Shown: in pieces, positions 1 through 43,616 of the stretch
Layout of the letters: every line of letters starts with the position of its first letter
Numbering within the stretch: the stretch's first letter is position 1
From: Phymorhynchus buccinoides
Taxonomy: Eukaryota > Mollusca > Gastropoda > Neogastropoda > Raphitomidae
Assembly (NCBI GenBank): GCA_017654935.2
Contig: CM065699.1
Location: 38,535,950 to 38,599,949 of the forward strand
Length of the DNA: 64,000 nt
Direction of reading: 5' to 3'
The notes under the pieces: model-generated
Databases searched by the model: none
Told to the model about the DNA's origin: nothing
What the model saw: only the letters and a program-made list of their open reading frames with translations
Made by a program: the position numbers and the translations under genes

Positions 1-50
1 GGAGGGGTAGGAGGGGGGGGGGTGGGGATGAAAGAGGGAGGGGGGGGGGG

Positions 51-31825
<31,775 letters not shown>

Positions 31826-32500
31826 GCGGCGACGGATCGCTTGCGAGCAGCGACGAATCGCTTGTGAGCAGCGACGAATCGCTTGTGAGCTACGACTCCA
31901 GTGATGCACTGAGGATGGAAAAGTGATAGGACATAAGAGAAATCAATAGGACAATGTCCTGGCTCTTGCAGAAATCAATAAGACAAAGCATGCCAGTGTT
32001 AAAAATTCAATCAGACATGTGTCCATATCGGGGAGAATACAATAGGGCATTTTCAATTTTAATAGGCCAATGGCCTATGACTGTGGCCTCGGGACGACAT
32101 CACTGCAAAGACGGAGACAATCCAGGCTCAGCGAAACCGATAGGACAATGTCCTGGCTCTTGCAGAAATCAGTAACACAAAGCGTGCCAGTGTTAAAAAT
32201 GTAATCAGACATGTGTCTTTACCGGGGAGAATACAATAGGGCATTTTCAATTTTAATAGGCCAATGACCTATGACCGGGGCCTCGGGACGACATCACTGC
32301 GACTCGCTGCAAAGACGGAGACAATCCAGGCTCAGGGAAACCAAATACAGTTTGCGAGTGATGAATCGCTTGCGAGCTATGAATTGCTTGTTGGCAATGA
32401 CTCGCTTGGGAGCTACGACTGCTGCAAAGACAGAGGACAAGCCGGGCTCGAGAAACCAAAGTACAGTTTGTGAGTGATAAATCGCTTGTGAGTATAATGA
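31826..32500 (+). repeat. WDR7 3' flank with tandem repeats, including copies of the last codons
   Basis: AGCGACGAATCGCTTGTGAG is repeated just after the stop. A block of about 200 bp (CAATGTCCTGGCTCTTGCAG to ATCACTGC) is present at 31953 and 32145. Sequence like the coding end (AAACCAAATACAGTTTGCGAG) recurs at 32337 and 32452. Confidence 0.8.
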
Positions 32501-32529
32501 CTCGCGGCAAACACAGGCGATCCAGAATC

Positions 32530-33060
32530 ACTGCCGCACAGGTGCATGTGGGTGTGCCTGTAGCCTGATTTCAGGCAGTGTGACGCAGGCTCAGGCAGTG
32601 AGTGTTTGCCTGAAGAAAATCCTCTCCCACAACTAACCACGCTCTTGAAGGGCTAGGTGGTTTAGCGCTGAAAATGAAAAAAATTCAGGCAAAGTTTCTG
32701 CATCGTCACACGCGAGAGTAGCCTCTGAGCAGGGTTTACTCTACCTGTAATAAAGTGAGCGCGGTGCTCGGATGGATGACCGACTTGGTAGTGTATAGCT
32801 TCTGAGCTTGTTTTGTTTGAGACTGTTGGTTTACAGATAAACACTGATGCCCTAGCCGACAGTCTCAGACCAAACTGAGAGCTTCTAACAGTCATGGGTT
32901 TGTGGGATGTGTGTGTGTGTGTGAGAGTATTGGCAGGGGGTTGGTGGGGCAACAATTGAATGAAGCTGGTTAAATTGCATTCCAGAAGTTTGAAAACAAA
33001 TGCAGGAGGCTGGTACAGGATTAACCCTTGGATTCTGCCTGACCCGCTTCAGAATTTCAT
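32530..33060. other. Repeat fragment and unassigned DNA
   Basis: 32530-32700 contains GTGGGTGTGCCTGTAGCCTG and TTCAGGCAAAG, as at 18900. The rest to 33060 is unassigned. Confidence 0.45.
32749..32754 (+). promoter_or_regulatory. Candidate polyadenylation signal for WDR7
   Basis: First canonical AATAAA seen after the stop, about 920 bp downstream. Placement is inference; the 3' UTR could end elsewhere. Confidence 0.3.
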
Positions 33061-33064
33061 CGTT

Positions 33065-33385
33065 GGTTTCCCCCCCGTGGGGATACCGGGGGGTCTTTTG
33101 TATAAATAGTTCTCCCACCTGGAAGTTCTGTGCTTGTAACTTCCTCTAATCTGTCACTCTCTTTGACTCTGCCTTTTCCCTTTACTTACTGTCATCCACT
33201 ATCTTTCTGCCTTGCCGGTCCATTCTCCTGCCTTTTTTTCACAAAACACCTTTCAAAAACATTTCCTCCAGCCGAAGTCGGACTTGCTGGGCCTAACTGT
33301 TTCTTAGGCGCATAACGGCAGCATGACGCATCTACGCTCATAATTGACAGGAAACTGTCTGAGCAATCGACGAAGAAGAACATCA
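33065..33385 (+). repeat. SINE-alpha copy (forward), type-1 tail
   Basis: CCCCCCCGTGGGGATACCGG, TTCCTCTAATCTGTCACTCT, CAGCCGAAGTCGGACTTGCT, AACTGTCTGAGCAATCGACG then GAAGAAGAA. Full length. Confidence 0.9.
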
Positions 33386-33553
33386 AGTTGGTTTAATATG
33401 TGCACCACATTCCATCTTTTGCGTCGTCTATTCAGTCAACTGACAAGCTATTCAGATACAGGTTAAACCATGACTTGCTTGGGGGACAGAAGCCAAAGCT
33501 AGGTGTTGTGTTCAAATGAACGAAAACATGTTGTTATGCTTGAAGTGTATGTG

Positions 33554-34089
33554 CAGAGCTTAATCTAGGATTTCTGAAAAAGGGGGGGCAGTCCCCCCCT
33601 CATATAAAAAAAAGGGGGGCACTCCCCCCTATCCAACCCCACATCACATATATAAGAACCAGTACCTCCCCCACCCTCGTACACAGACTTTAACACCTCA
33701 GTCAAGTCATCCAGGTTAAACAATCAATAACGGCCACTTCGAGGTCTTCACACTCGCTTGGAACAGGATTTCCCTGCCCGCTTCATTTTGAAGAACATTC
33801 AAGATGGCGGCCGAAACTCTCGCAACTTCCTGTCGGTAGACCGAGAAGAACGCGATTGGTTGATTAACACTAACATTTTGTCAAGAACCAATGAAATGTC
33901 GAGAAATCCTTCACTCCTGCTCAATACTTTCAGTTAGTTCAGACGACGAAGGTCTTCCCGCATCGATCGGTAAAAACTACGGGCCGTTCTGCAAATGTGC
34001 AGGACTCGGCCCGCTCCCCGCGCCGATTATCGCGGGAAGGAACAAAATTTCGGGGGATTTTACCAATCCTGCTCTCTAGATTAAGCTCC
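33554..34089. mobile_element. Probable hAT-like element
   Basis: Left CAGAGCTTAATCTAGGATT and right CTCTCTAGATTAAGCTCC are inverse. Inside are GGGGGGCAGTCCCCCCCT hairpin-like blocks. No transposase. Boundaries approximate. Confidence 0.5.
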
Positions 34090-35485
34090 GGTGTGTATGT
34101 GTTGGGGTTTTTTCAGCAAAAAGTGAACTGCAGTTTTTACAAAATTCTCGGAGTTTTGCTTGTTTGATGGAAACACACACTACTTTTCTTCAGTCTTGAT
34201 CTACATCCTTTTAGATTTTTTGATAGTGTTGATAGTCCTTCCAGATTCAAAGCAAACATGATGACATCCAGGAAAGCTTCAGCTTGTACTCTATTAAAAG
34301 TGAATGGGAAAACGACCCAAACAAATGAGATCTAACATGGAGATAACATTTAGGAAACATTTAAGAAAGCTTCAGCTTGTACTCTATTAAAAGTGAATGG
34401 GAAAACGACCCAAACAAATGAGATCTCTGATCTATATGTGGCTGTGGAGGGATGAAGAAAAAAAGCATGTTAACTCACTTCTCACTGGCCAGTTGCTTCC
34501 CCTTACAACCATTCAGGACGGGCACTTCGGTTAGGTTCGAAAACACATCACCACAAAACAGTTATGTAAAGTTAAGGGCCGATATTTTCAGAGAAGCTTA
34601 CCAACACCATGCACTAAACGATCGTAAAATATCAGATTCCGTACTTTCGTCGTTTGTCTCCTATTGACGAAAACAGCTTACACATAGAAAGAAGGAGAAT
34701 TTCGCATTCCGATCTGACCCCCCCCCCACCTACAGCCAAAACTGAAAGTAAAGTCTGCAATGATTGGTTGATTTCTGAGCAAACTGAAAATAGATTACGA
34801 CGTCGCTCTTGAAAGCTGGTTACACACCAGAAATCAAAACCTCTTAAAAACTCTCATGAGCCGGAGCCACAGTTGGGCAGGTCCTGAGCCGCATCCGGCT
34901 CATTCGTCCTAAACAGTTGGTCAGGTCCTGAGCCAGAGCCGGCTCATTCGTCCTAAACAGTTGGGCAGGTCCTGAGCCGCATCCGGCTCATTTGTCCTAA
35001 ACAGTTGGGCAGGTCCTGAGCCGCATCCGGCTCATTCATCCCGAGTGAGTTCAAGAATTCTGAAAGAGTACAATCTGGTACACTCATTTTCGCTGTCTGA
35101 CAGAAAGGTGATTTTAGCATGTGGTATGCACTAGTCTTTTTTTTTAGTGTGAATTGTGAATTAGAGGGAAATGTCTGAATGGTTGTACAAAAACAAAATG
35201 CCTGTGATTATTGTTGACATTGTTGCATGGCACCGTTTGGACAAACTTCAAATCTTTGTCTCTGACTGAGCCCTTGAAAGATCTGGACCATAGAATGTTT
35301 GAGTTTACTTGCGCTGCATCTATTTATCAATAGGCAAGTAGTCGTTTGGTGTTTACGTGCATAATATTCATTTTCGTTGGTGGATGATTTGTTAGAGTGA
35401 TGCCCGATTCGGTGTTTGGCATTTCATTGGTGACATGTTAATTGATATTGGTTGAGGATTTTTGTGTGCGTGTGGTTTTTTTTTT
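34090..35485. repeat. Intergenic DNA with two small tandem repeats
   Basis: A 55-60 bp segment (AAGCTTCAGCTTGTACTCTA...) occurs at about 34275 and 34371. A 44-bp unit (CAGTTGGGCAGGTCCTGAGC...) is repeated about four times at 34869-35040. The rest is unassigned. Confidence 0.8.
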
Positions 35486-35734
35486 TTAACCCTTTCGCCG
35501 CCAGCGTCATTTTTCAGCTACAAAAAGACCCATTAAACTTAACTGGGTAGAGAAAAAAACATATCTGCAATATTGGGGATACCTCTGTGACATGTATAAC
35601 ATTAGGCCTATCCTTACCTCCCGAAATTAAGAAACAGGGTCTTTGGATAACAGGCCCTGATTTGATGCCTTTTAGTGACATGGGTGTTAAACCATTGTGG
35701 TGCATAAATGCGACATTGGCGGTGAAAGGGTTAA
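35486..35734. mobile_element. piggyBac-type MITE, family 1
   Basis: TTAA at both ends; CCCTTTCGCCGCCAGCG and TTGGCGGTGAAAGGG. A second copy lies only 36 bp further on, in the same orientation. Confidence 0.88.
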
Positions 35735-35769
35735 ATGCTGTTTTGTGTATGTGTGCGTGTCTTGTTTTT

Positions 35770-36171
35770 TTAACCCTTTCACCGCCAGCCATTTTTCAGC
35801 CACAAAAAGACCCATTAAACTTAAGTGGGTAGAGAAAAACATATCTGCAATATTGTGATTTCCTCTGTGACATGCATAACATGAGGCCTATCCTTACCTC
35901 CCAAAATTATGAAAATAGGGTCTTCGGATAACAGGCCCTGATTCGATGCTTTTTAGTGACATGGGACGGTATTCACGTTGAGATAGCATGAGACTTAGCA
36001 TGATGCTAACTTAGAAGCTCTTCCAATGTCCTATAGGATTTAATAGGACTTTTGGAAGAGCTTCTAAGTTAGCATCATGCTAAGTCTCATGCTATCTCGA
36101 CATGAATACCGTCCATGGGTGTTAAACCATTGTGGTGCATACATGTGAGACATTGGCGGTGAAAGGGTTAA
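35770..36171. mobile_element. piggyBac-type MITE, family 1, with a nested fold-back MITE
   Basis: TTAA flanks; CCCTTTCACCGCCAGCC and TTGGCGGTGAAAGGG. The element is split at GTGACATGGG / CATGGGTGTTAAACC by the palindrome at 35965-36113, giving a CATGGG duplication. Confidence 0.88.
35965..36113. mobile_element. Palindromic fold-back MITE, copy 3 (nested)
   Basis: ACGGTATTCACGTTGAGATA ... TATCTCGACATGAATACCGT. CATGGG on each side of the insert is its target-site duplication. Confidence 0.88.
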
Positions 36172-36699
36172 TCTTAAATCACACTTATGTTGAATTTGTA
36201 CATATAATTTAATATGAAAGCAATTTGAGAGAAGTGTTGTTTAGAACAGTTTGTACTTGATAGATTGCTTGGAATTATTCAAATGCTAATGAAATTGATA
36301 ACTCGAGAGTTTGGCATGTAGTTTTCAAAGATAGTATGTACCAGTAGGTCTTTCGGTGTTTTACAGTTGGCCACCAGTTAAATTTTTGTAACTCTTGACG
36401 CATGAACTTTACCTATTTTGAACAGGCATGGTAGTGGGGGCAAAGTGGTTTTCAAGGAAAATGGCCGGGGGTCCAGGGGGCCGAAGAAAATTAAATAAAA
36501 TTGAATAAATGAGTGAAATTTTCACTTTTTTATGCCATTTCAATGCATTTTTAAAAATAATTTTGTTTCAAACCGTTTCGCAGATTTTCCGCGATTCGCA
36601 GAGGTCTACCATGCCTGATCAAGCTGCTTATAAATGTGCCCACTTTATCAGTACCAGGGCTCCAGTTGTTTTCTTCCTTCCGGAACGGCCAGTGGCTTT
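36172..36699. other. Unassigned intergenic DNA
   Basis: AT-rich; no ORF, repeat match or RNA feature recognised. Confidence 0.4.
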
Positions 36700-36855
36700 A
36701 CCGTATTTTTCCGACTATAAGGCGCACCCCCCAAATTATACACAAAATTCAGATTTAGTTATTATATTTTCTTTTCTACTATTAGGATGGTGCAGTGGTC
36801 TCAGTCTGGGAAGAAAGTATCGCCTTATACGTCAAGTTATAGTCAGAAGAATATG
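36700..36855. mobile_element. TA-flanked MITE (mariner-type), short copy
   Basis: Starts CCGTATTTTTCCGACTATAA GGCGCACCCCCCAAATT and ends near AAGTATCGCCTTATACGTCA, with GTCTGGGAAGAAAG. It abuts the SINE-alpha copy at 36856. Confidence 0.7.
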
Positions 36856-37180
36856 GACCCCCCGTGGGGATACCGGGGGGTCTTTTGTATATAGTTCCCC
36901 CACCTTCTGGAAGTTCTGTGCTTGTAACTTCCTCTAATCTGTCACTCTCTTTGACTCTGCCTTTTCCCTTTGCTTACTGTCATCTACTATCTTTCTGCCT
37001 TACCGGTCCATTCTCTTGCCTTTTTTCACGAAACACTTTCAAAATACTTTTTTTCCAGCCGAAGTCGGACTTGCTGGGCCTAACTATTTCTTAGTTAGGC
37101 GCATAACGGCAGCATGACGCATCTGCGCTCATAATTGACAAGGAAACTGTCTGAGCGATCGAAGAAGAAGAAGAAGAATA
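36856..37180 (+). repeat. SINE-alpha copy (forward), type-1 tail
   Basis: CCCCCCGTGGGGATACCGGG ... TTTCCCTTTGCTTACTGTCA ... AGGCGCATAACGGCAGCATG ... ending (GAA)n at 37162-37178. One of the best-preserved copies. Confidence 0.92.
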
Positions 37181-37352
37181 CGGTACTTCCATGCTGCTCA
37201 TTCGATATGCACAGGGTATGTCACTTTTTGTCTGTACTGGTTTTAAATCTTGTTTTCAGGATGCGTTACGTAGTAAAGACGCGTTACGTGGTTGGAATAT
37301 GCCACGCAGTTTAAACCTTGCGTGGTGACAGTCCTCATATGGCCATAGTATA

Positions 37353-37774
37353 CTGGTCTCCAAAATTTAAGGGCCGGAAGAATGATCTTCTCTCTTCTGT
37401 CTTGGAGGCATGCTTATTGAGAGCTCTGGTTGCCGCCCTTAAATACACATTCGTGTCTAACTTTTGCTCAGCAGTGTTCACTACAGTCATGCCTTGCACA
37501 TGCAATAGGCAAGAAACCTGCATCAGCCCTGATTCTTCAGCGAAAAGAGACCAAACTTTCGTGAAATTCTCGTGAATTTGCCACGTTTTAAGCGTACCTG
37601 AAAACGCTGTTGGTGTACTGCAATGTCTGCAAAACTGGTTCAAGCACGTGCAACAGGAAGGAAAGTTATTGAGTAGCCTAAGTTTGGCCATTTTCTTCAT
37701 TGTTGTCTTAGTGTACAATAAATAGATATCAAGCTACTGAAAACAGAAGCCGGCCCTTAACTTTGGGAGACCAG
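37353..37774. mobile_element. Inverted-repeat MITE (CTGGTCTCC ends)
   Basis: CTGGTCTCCAAAATTTAAGG and CTTAACTTTGGGAGACCAG are inverse over about 25 bp; flanked by AGTATA / TATAGT. Single copy in the window. Confidence 0.75.
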
Positions 37775-37884
37775 TATAGTTGAGGGGATGATAAATACTA
37801 AAAAAAACTAATATTAAACTAAAAAGAAAGAAAGAACCACTAAACTAAGCTGCTCATTCAAAGCCCAAGCACATGGCCACACAA

Positions 37885-38026
37885 GGAGAAAGGTGGCAGA
37901 GTGGTTAAGGCCTTCGCCTGGCAAATGTAATGTGTGACTGCAGCGTGTGACCCGGGTTCGAATCCCGGCCTCGCCCTTTATTTCTAGTTTGACAGGAAAA
38001 TCGAACTGAACACAATTAGCATGGAC
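37885..38026 (+). repeat. tRNA-derived SINE-1 copy (forward), cut by a piggyBac MITE
   Basis: Head GGAGAAAGGTGGCAGAGTGG TTAAGG (A box) and CGGGTTCGAATCCCGGCC (B box). The acceptor ends do not pair, so it is not a tRNA gene. It stops at GGACTTAA, where the MITE at 38027 inserted. Confidence 0.88.
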
Positions 38027-38273
38027 TTAACCCTTTCACCGCCAAAGACGCATTTCAGCACCACAGTGATTTAACACCTATGCCACTAAAAGGCATCAAA
38101 TTGGGATCTATTATCCAAAGACCCTATTGTTTCAGTTTGGGGAAATAAGGGTAGACCTTATTTTATATCTGTCACAGAAGAATCCCCCAATACTGCAGAT
38201 GGATTTTGTTTTCTACCCAGGTAAATTTAATCGAAATATTTGGCTGAAATATGGTTGGCGGTGAAAGGGTTAA
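38027..38273. mobile_element. piggyBac-type MITE, family 1
   Basis: TTAA both sides; CCCTTTCACCGCCAAAG and TTGGCGGTGAAAGGG. The left TTAA is part of the SINE sequence GGACTTAAAG. Confidence 0.9.
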
Positions 38274-39281
38274 CCCCTACAAGGCATCACTGCTTTAGAC
38301 AAACATTATTTCTGGCCTAGGGTTGCCTAGAAAAAAAAATTCACAAATAATAAACGCAGCAAAACTCAACACTTTGTCAATGAGTCAGTTTTGACAACAT
38401 TACTGGTTGATCCAAGTTTATTTTTCGCTTTTAAATCGTGGTTTCTTGCATTAAAATCGAAATCATTAGTCTCCTTATTGCTATCACTGTAGGGCGGATT
38501 TGTTTTATATTTTTAGCATTAAAATTTAAAATAGAAGTGCCAAACAAGAGCTTGAAGAGTGACGAATAAGAACTAAAAATAACGTGGTTTGGGTTGGAAA
38601 AAACACCCACATGGATTTAGACAAGTTTTAGACCCACAAAAACAGTATTATAGAAGCTATTTGTTCTTTATGAAATAATTGAAAGTAGAGCTTTCTACTT
38701 CACCTATTCGCTAAAAACTCGATACAATCGCTATTTTTGTCATTATAATACTAGTCTTAAATCAATCCAAACACAATTTTACTTGCTGTTTCATTTCTCG
38801 GACATAATAGGTATCAACCCATCATCGGGAAAAATCAGTAAAAATATTAAAAATCTGCTCCAAAATCGATAAAATCTAAGCATGACCGGAAAGGAAGCGT
38901 CTGTAAACAGGCTAAAGCTACCAAAGTGAACAATTTGAGGATGAGAACCAAGCTAGACGCTTCAGTTTGAAGATGGGTTTGTATTACGAGTTAACTCGTA
39001 AACGGGCAGCTATGGTTGGCCTGAGTTTACGAGTATACTCGTAAATGGGGTAGAATAAGTTAATATATTTTAGGGATGTTTGAAGTTTATCACGGTTATT
39101 GATTCGATTATTGATGTCAAAGTGTTTGCTTGTGATTATATATCATCGCAAACTTACATGAAATTATTGTATTCTGTAATGTTTAAATTGTACATCTGCT
39201 ATGGAACAGCTTGTGATATATCCTATTATTTAATTCTGGGAGAGAGAGAGTGTGTGTGCATGTGTGCACATTGATAATAAA
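38274..39281. other. Unassigned AT-rich intergenic DNA
   Basis: About 1 kb of low-GC DNA. 38985-39055 has two ACGAGT...ACTCGTAAA motifs. Nothing coding. Confidence 0.4.
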
Positions 39282-40029
39282 TACAGTGGAACCTCCCTTA
39301 TAAGACCTCCCATTATAACTTAAATATAAGACTCCCTCCCACATAAGACCTACCATAATTTTCGGGTTATAAGGCGATATTTGTTTCTCCAATTTCGACC
39401 TACGAGCCTAATAAATGAGGGCACCCTATTAATTAACAAAATCATGAAGAGAGGCAACGATTGCCGTGTTCAGTACAGTCTACTGTGAGTCAGACATCGA
39501 AAGTGGTCACAAGTCGCTGATATGACAAATACTCGCGTTAAAATGCTTCAAAATCCCTATTATCGTCCGAGATACCATCCAAACAGATGTCACAACCCTT
39601 CATTGGATGTAAAAAGCATTGTTGAAGAGCTTAAAGTGCCATAATTCTATCAGTTTTCGTGAAGAATTGTCCAAACACATCAACAGGAAGCAGCACAAAC
39701 GGAAGTTCGATAATTTGAAAGGGGATCCAACTCTCGTTTATGACAGCAGTAATGGCGGTCGGTAAGCGTTTACCGGATGCGTGTGGGCTTCAAAGTTTGA
39801 CTTTTTTTTTTAGGTGTGTATCGCCATGTAAACGAGGGCGCCTTTTGCTTTAATTTTTTCAGATTTTTCTTGAAAATTGCCCTATTCGCCTATTGCCCTA
39901 TTAGCGTAATTATCCGAAAAATATGGTACTTATCCGAGATGCTGCCCTTTGTAAGTATTAACATTACCTCCCTTATAAGACCTCATTTTGTATTATTTTT
40001 GAAGGTCTTATAAGGGAGGTTCCACTGTA
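39282..40029. mobile_element. pogo-like MITE (TACAGTGGAACCTCC ends), long copy
   Basis: TACAGTGGAACCTCCCTTAT and ATAAGGGAGGTTCCACTGTA are perfect inverses of about 25 bp. Short relatives at 57358-57523, 59706-59887 and a decayed one near 5435. Ends of CAGTGG type with TA fit Tc1/mariner-pogo. Confidence 0.85.
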
Positions 40030-41030
40030 TTACTTGTGATTAAAAGTAAATGCTGAATGCTTGTATAGCGAGACTGTGGAGCAGCAAGATGACTTTGGCA
40101 ATACAGTCATGGGATTATTGACAGTGGACGTCGATTGTCTATACACAGTTAAGCAGTTCTGCCATTCCTTTTTGTAGATGCACCGTACTTTGTAGTACTT
40201 TCTTGGAAATTGTGATGGTGTTTAAGCAACTATGAATTTTTTTTAAAGTTTCAATGTGGCATGTTTAAGTTATTGTATCAGCAATAGTGGGGTTTTTTGT
40301 CAAACAGCTTTAAAGTTACAATGCTTTGAAGGAAATGTAAGCATAGTGGTTTATTAATATTTTATCTGAAATAATCCTTGATGAATTTTGAAATAAAGTC
40401 AAACTTTGAAAAATTTAAGTCATAATTTCAATGAAAATGTGTAGTTGTGCAAATTTCAATGTGCATTCTCGTTCTAACCGTGTAGTTTTTGCATAAAAGC
40501 TTGACTTTGGGAGTCAATAAATTATACGTTATATGCAAGTTGCTCGTTGTAGCGAGCTCGTTGTATGCAGAATTATTTAACAAGGAAAAAGAAGGCTTGT
40601 GGTTGGGAATTTTGAAACCACTCGTTACACACGGGCTCTCGTTTAAACCCTACTCGTACTAAATAGGTTTCCCTGTAATACATGTGGGTTTTTTTAAATT
40701 TCAATGAAATGTTGATTGTTTTGAAAGGTTTTGTGAAGTATAAGCCGTTTACTTGATAATGTTCAACATATTCTGTTTGAACAAACTTTGTGGCTGTAGA
40801 TGTATACATTAATGCATTTGTGGGAATCTGCCCATGTTGTGAGCAAAGGATGAGAATAAACTTACCACTAGGCTTCATTAAACATATGTATCTGTGTGTG
40901 AGAGCATGCCTGTGTTACAAAGTTTGTAAGGGCGTTTGTCCAATCAAAAAGGGAAAAAACGTGAGATCCAACCACATATTTTAACAATCTCAATACCATT
41001 ATGGTTTTCAAACATCCTTTATCTTAAAAC
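40030..41030. other. Intergenic DNA with a pogo-like fragment
   Basis: 40430-40680 is an inverse fragment of the element at 16841 (GCAAGTTGCTCGTTGTAGCG). The rest is unassigned. Confidence 0.5.
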
Positions 41031-41665
41031 CAGGGTTCGTACAGGGTCCTTCAAACCTTGAAAAGTACTGGAAAATTGACATGGCCTTTTCCAGGGCTTG
41101 AAAAGTGCTTGAAAAACAGCAAAGGCCCCAAGACTCCTGGAAAAGTCCTGGAATTTTCAAAATCTTCTGACCACGTCCTTAATCTCGATCCATCAAAGTC
41201 AAAATCTCTCCTCCACAAAAAATAATTGAAGGTTAAAACTAAATTGAAATTTAAAAAAAAATTTAAGGTCATACCGATATCGCGATCATAGCAGACGACA
41301 TTTGCGCGAGTTGTCTGCCGCGGAAGTTACTTCCCTTTACCGTACTTCCGTTTTCCAACAAAATGGAGACTGCATTTTCAACGATGTTTGGCTGCAAATA
41401 AAACCCCAGAATATCAGAGCTGGTTAGCTCTGTCAACAGATAGTTCAAAACTGAAAGCTAGCTGCACAGTGTGCAAAAAAAACTTTGACATCACCAGCAT
41501 GGACGAGAGTGCTGTAAAAAGCCATTGTCAAGGCCAGAAGCACAAGCAACTAAGGCGGGAACGAAACCGACATTGACCGGTATGCCAGATTGAGTCCTTG
41601 AAATTTAGTAAACTGGTCCTGGAAAAGTCCTGGAATTTTTTGGACACAGATCTGTACGAACCCTG
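41031..41665 (+). mobile_element. hAT-like element with zinc-finger ORF fragment
   Basis: Ends CAGGGTTCGTACAGG and CTGTACGAACCCTG are inverse, flanked by TTAAAAC / TTAAACT. Internal repeats of AAAAGTCCTGGAATTTT occur near both ends. CAGGG termini and a finger-bearing N-terminus suggest the hAT superfamily, deleted for the catalytic part. Confidence 0.65.
41388..41576 (+). pseudogene. Zinc-finger domain fragment of a transposon-related protein
   Basis: Frame reads YQSWLALSTDSSKLKASCTV CKKNFDITSMDES AVKSHCQGQKHKQL, stop TGA. The C-x2-C ... H-x5-H layout with W at the start resembles the N-terminal finger seen in many uncharacterised transposon-derived animal proteins. It opens with TTG, not ATG. 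The upstream ATG at 41363 is in another frame and stops after 12 codons, so the ORF looks frame-broken. Confidence 0.6.
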
Positions 41666-41998
41666 TTAAACTCCACAAAGCTTTGTTTTTGCAGATGTGA
41701 CGCAGTGGCGTGTGATTAACGATGATTTACAAAGCAGTTTTCTTGGAAACAAAACAAAAACCCAGAAACAAACAACGTAAATAAAATTGTAAAGGTCCTA
41801 ATGTAAGACCCCAAATTATACATTTTGCTTTTTTTTTTAAATGTCAAAAATACTCTAAAAGTACTGAAACAGTGCCAACAAGAAAATGTTACTGATTACT
41901 AAATTAGGCTGCTACAAAATCAATTAATTATCCCATTTTTATGAAACTAAAATCCATGAAAAGCAAAGGTCATCTCATTCCTGTGTAAAAAGGAAACT

Positions 41999-42037
<39 letters not shown>

Positions 42038-42556
42038 AAACCCACAAAAAAACCACATTGACATCGAAATTTTGTCGAAAACTTATCAGTCTTTTTTATT
42101 ATTTTGCCAAACAATACCCGTACTGGGAAAAAGTGATGAATAAAAATAGATTTTTTTTAATCCCAATCCAGATTATTAACATCAAAATTCAATGGAATTT
42201 TCAAATTCAACAGTAGCTGCAGTAGTTCTGTAGCTCTTTAACAAAAACAAAAAAATCATTCAGAGCTTAAAAAATTTTGGAGTGAAATTTGTTTACAAAC
42301 TAGAACGTGAAAATGCTAGACTGAACCAACCACAAGGCAGCATTTTCGGCTCCAGTGACCTTGACCTTTTGACCAATAACCTTCATCTTCGAACTTGGCC
42401 TAGATATCCTAACTTCCTACCCGCATGCAAAATTTGAGGGTCCTTGGTCCCTCTGTCATCTTAACATAGTCAGGAACAAATAGACTATCCAGTGGGTGGA
42501 TGCCTCGTGCCTCCATACGGGGAGCTGGAAGACCCTGCCCCCTCCACAAGTCTCTC
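41666..42556. other. Unassigned intergenic DNA with poly-C run
   Basis: A 27-base C run at 42001 is followed by an A run. 42357-42380 contains TGACCTTGACCTTTTGACC. Otherwise nothing recognised. Confidence 0.5.
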
Positions 42557-42800
42557 CCCGTGGGGATACCGGGGAGTGTGTGGTGGGGGGATCTTTCGTA
42601 AAAATAGTTCCCCTACCTTCTGGAAGTTCTGTGCTTGCATAACGTCTAATCTGCCACTCTCTTTGACTCCGCCTTTTCTCTTTGCTTTCTATCATCTACT
42701 ATCTTTCTGACTTACTGGTCCATTCGCCTGCCCTTTATTTTTTCTCTCCTTTGAGCTCCTCCAGAATCGGAATGTGTAGGCTGTACGCAGCAGGGAGACC
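42557..42800 (+). repeat. SINE-alpha copy (forward), type-2, 3'-truncated
   Basis: CCCCGTGGGGATACCGGG, AGTTCCCCTACCTTCTGGAA, GAGCTCCTCCAGAATCGGAA, GTGTAGGCTG. It ends before the GAACGCAG tail. Confidence 0.82.
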
Positions 42801-42843
42801 AGTGAAAACTGAAAAACTTACCCATTATGGCCATATTATTAGG

Positions 42844-42990
42844 TATTAGGTATTATCTACTTTATAGTCACAGACGCGTCTGTGAAATTCGGGTTGCTCC
42901 CGTAGAGGGTGGGGGTAAATTTTGACCAAATGACAACTTTTTCGTTTTCGCAAAGTGCATGGGCAAACAGGACCTCAGTTTATCTGTCTC
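42844..42990 (-). repeat. SINE-2 fragment (reverse)
   Basis: TTTATAGTCACAGACGCGTC, GTGAAATTCGGGTTGCTCCC, TTGACCAAATGACAACTTTT. No head. Confidence 0.7.
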
Positions 42991-43616
42991 ATAAACGCAA
43001 ACCTGGGAACGCAGAAGGTTGAAAGAAACTCTCACACACACCAAAACGAAAAAGCAACCCAAACGCCATGATTGATGAAGTATGAACAAAATGTCCCTAT
43101 CACCCCAATGAAAACTTGAACAGTAAAAGGACGAACACAGGTGAGGTTTGAGCAGACTAGCAATGTTCAGGAAAGCATCCAATGCCACAAAATTTTACCA
43201 GAACTTCAGATTGTCAGTGCGCCCGCACCAATGACACATATTTTTCGTCAAAGACGCACATGTTTGTTTTCTTACCCTGGCTTAAAGACCCCAGGGATCA
43301 TCCCAACAACCGAAGCACTTGAACACTGGCACAAATACACCAGCAAGGGATGAGAGCATTACGTGTGTGACCGTTTTTGATTACCCCCGCCACGTGGGCA
43401 GCCACACTCCGACTTCAGAGGAGAAAGACGCACATCAGCACGTCGGGATGCGCCCGTCTAGCTGCATCCAGTTCAGCAGCCATTTTAATTAATGAAGCCA
43501 TTGTGCCGCTTAAGAGGCCCATCATTTTGAAAACTGACCCCTCATTTTGAGCAGCCATGGGTCATTATGACTTATGATGAAGTCTGAAAACAATCTGAAG
43601 CTATGAATTACGATCT
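42991..43616. other. Unassigned intergenic DNA
   Basis: 43375-43430 (CCACGTGGGCAGCCACACTC) resembles 12280-12310, so part is a dispersed repeat. No gene. Confidence 0.4.

Noticed and set aside
37885..37980. tRNA gene with A and B boxes
   Set aside because: A box and B box are present, but the two ends cannot form an acceptor stem and the sequence continues into a body shared with two other copies: a tRNA-derived SINE.
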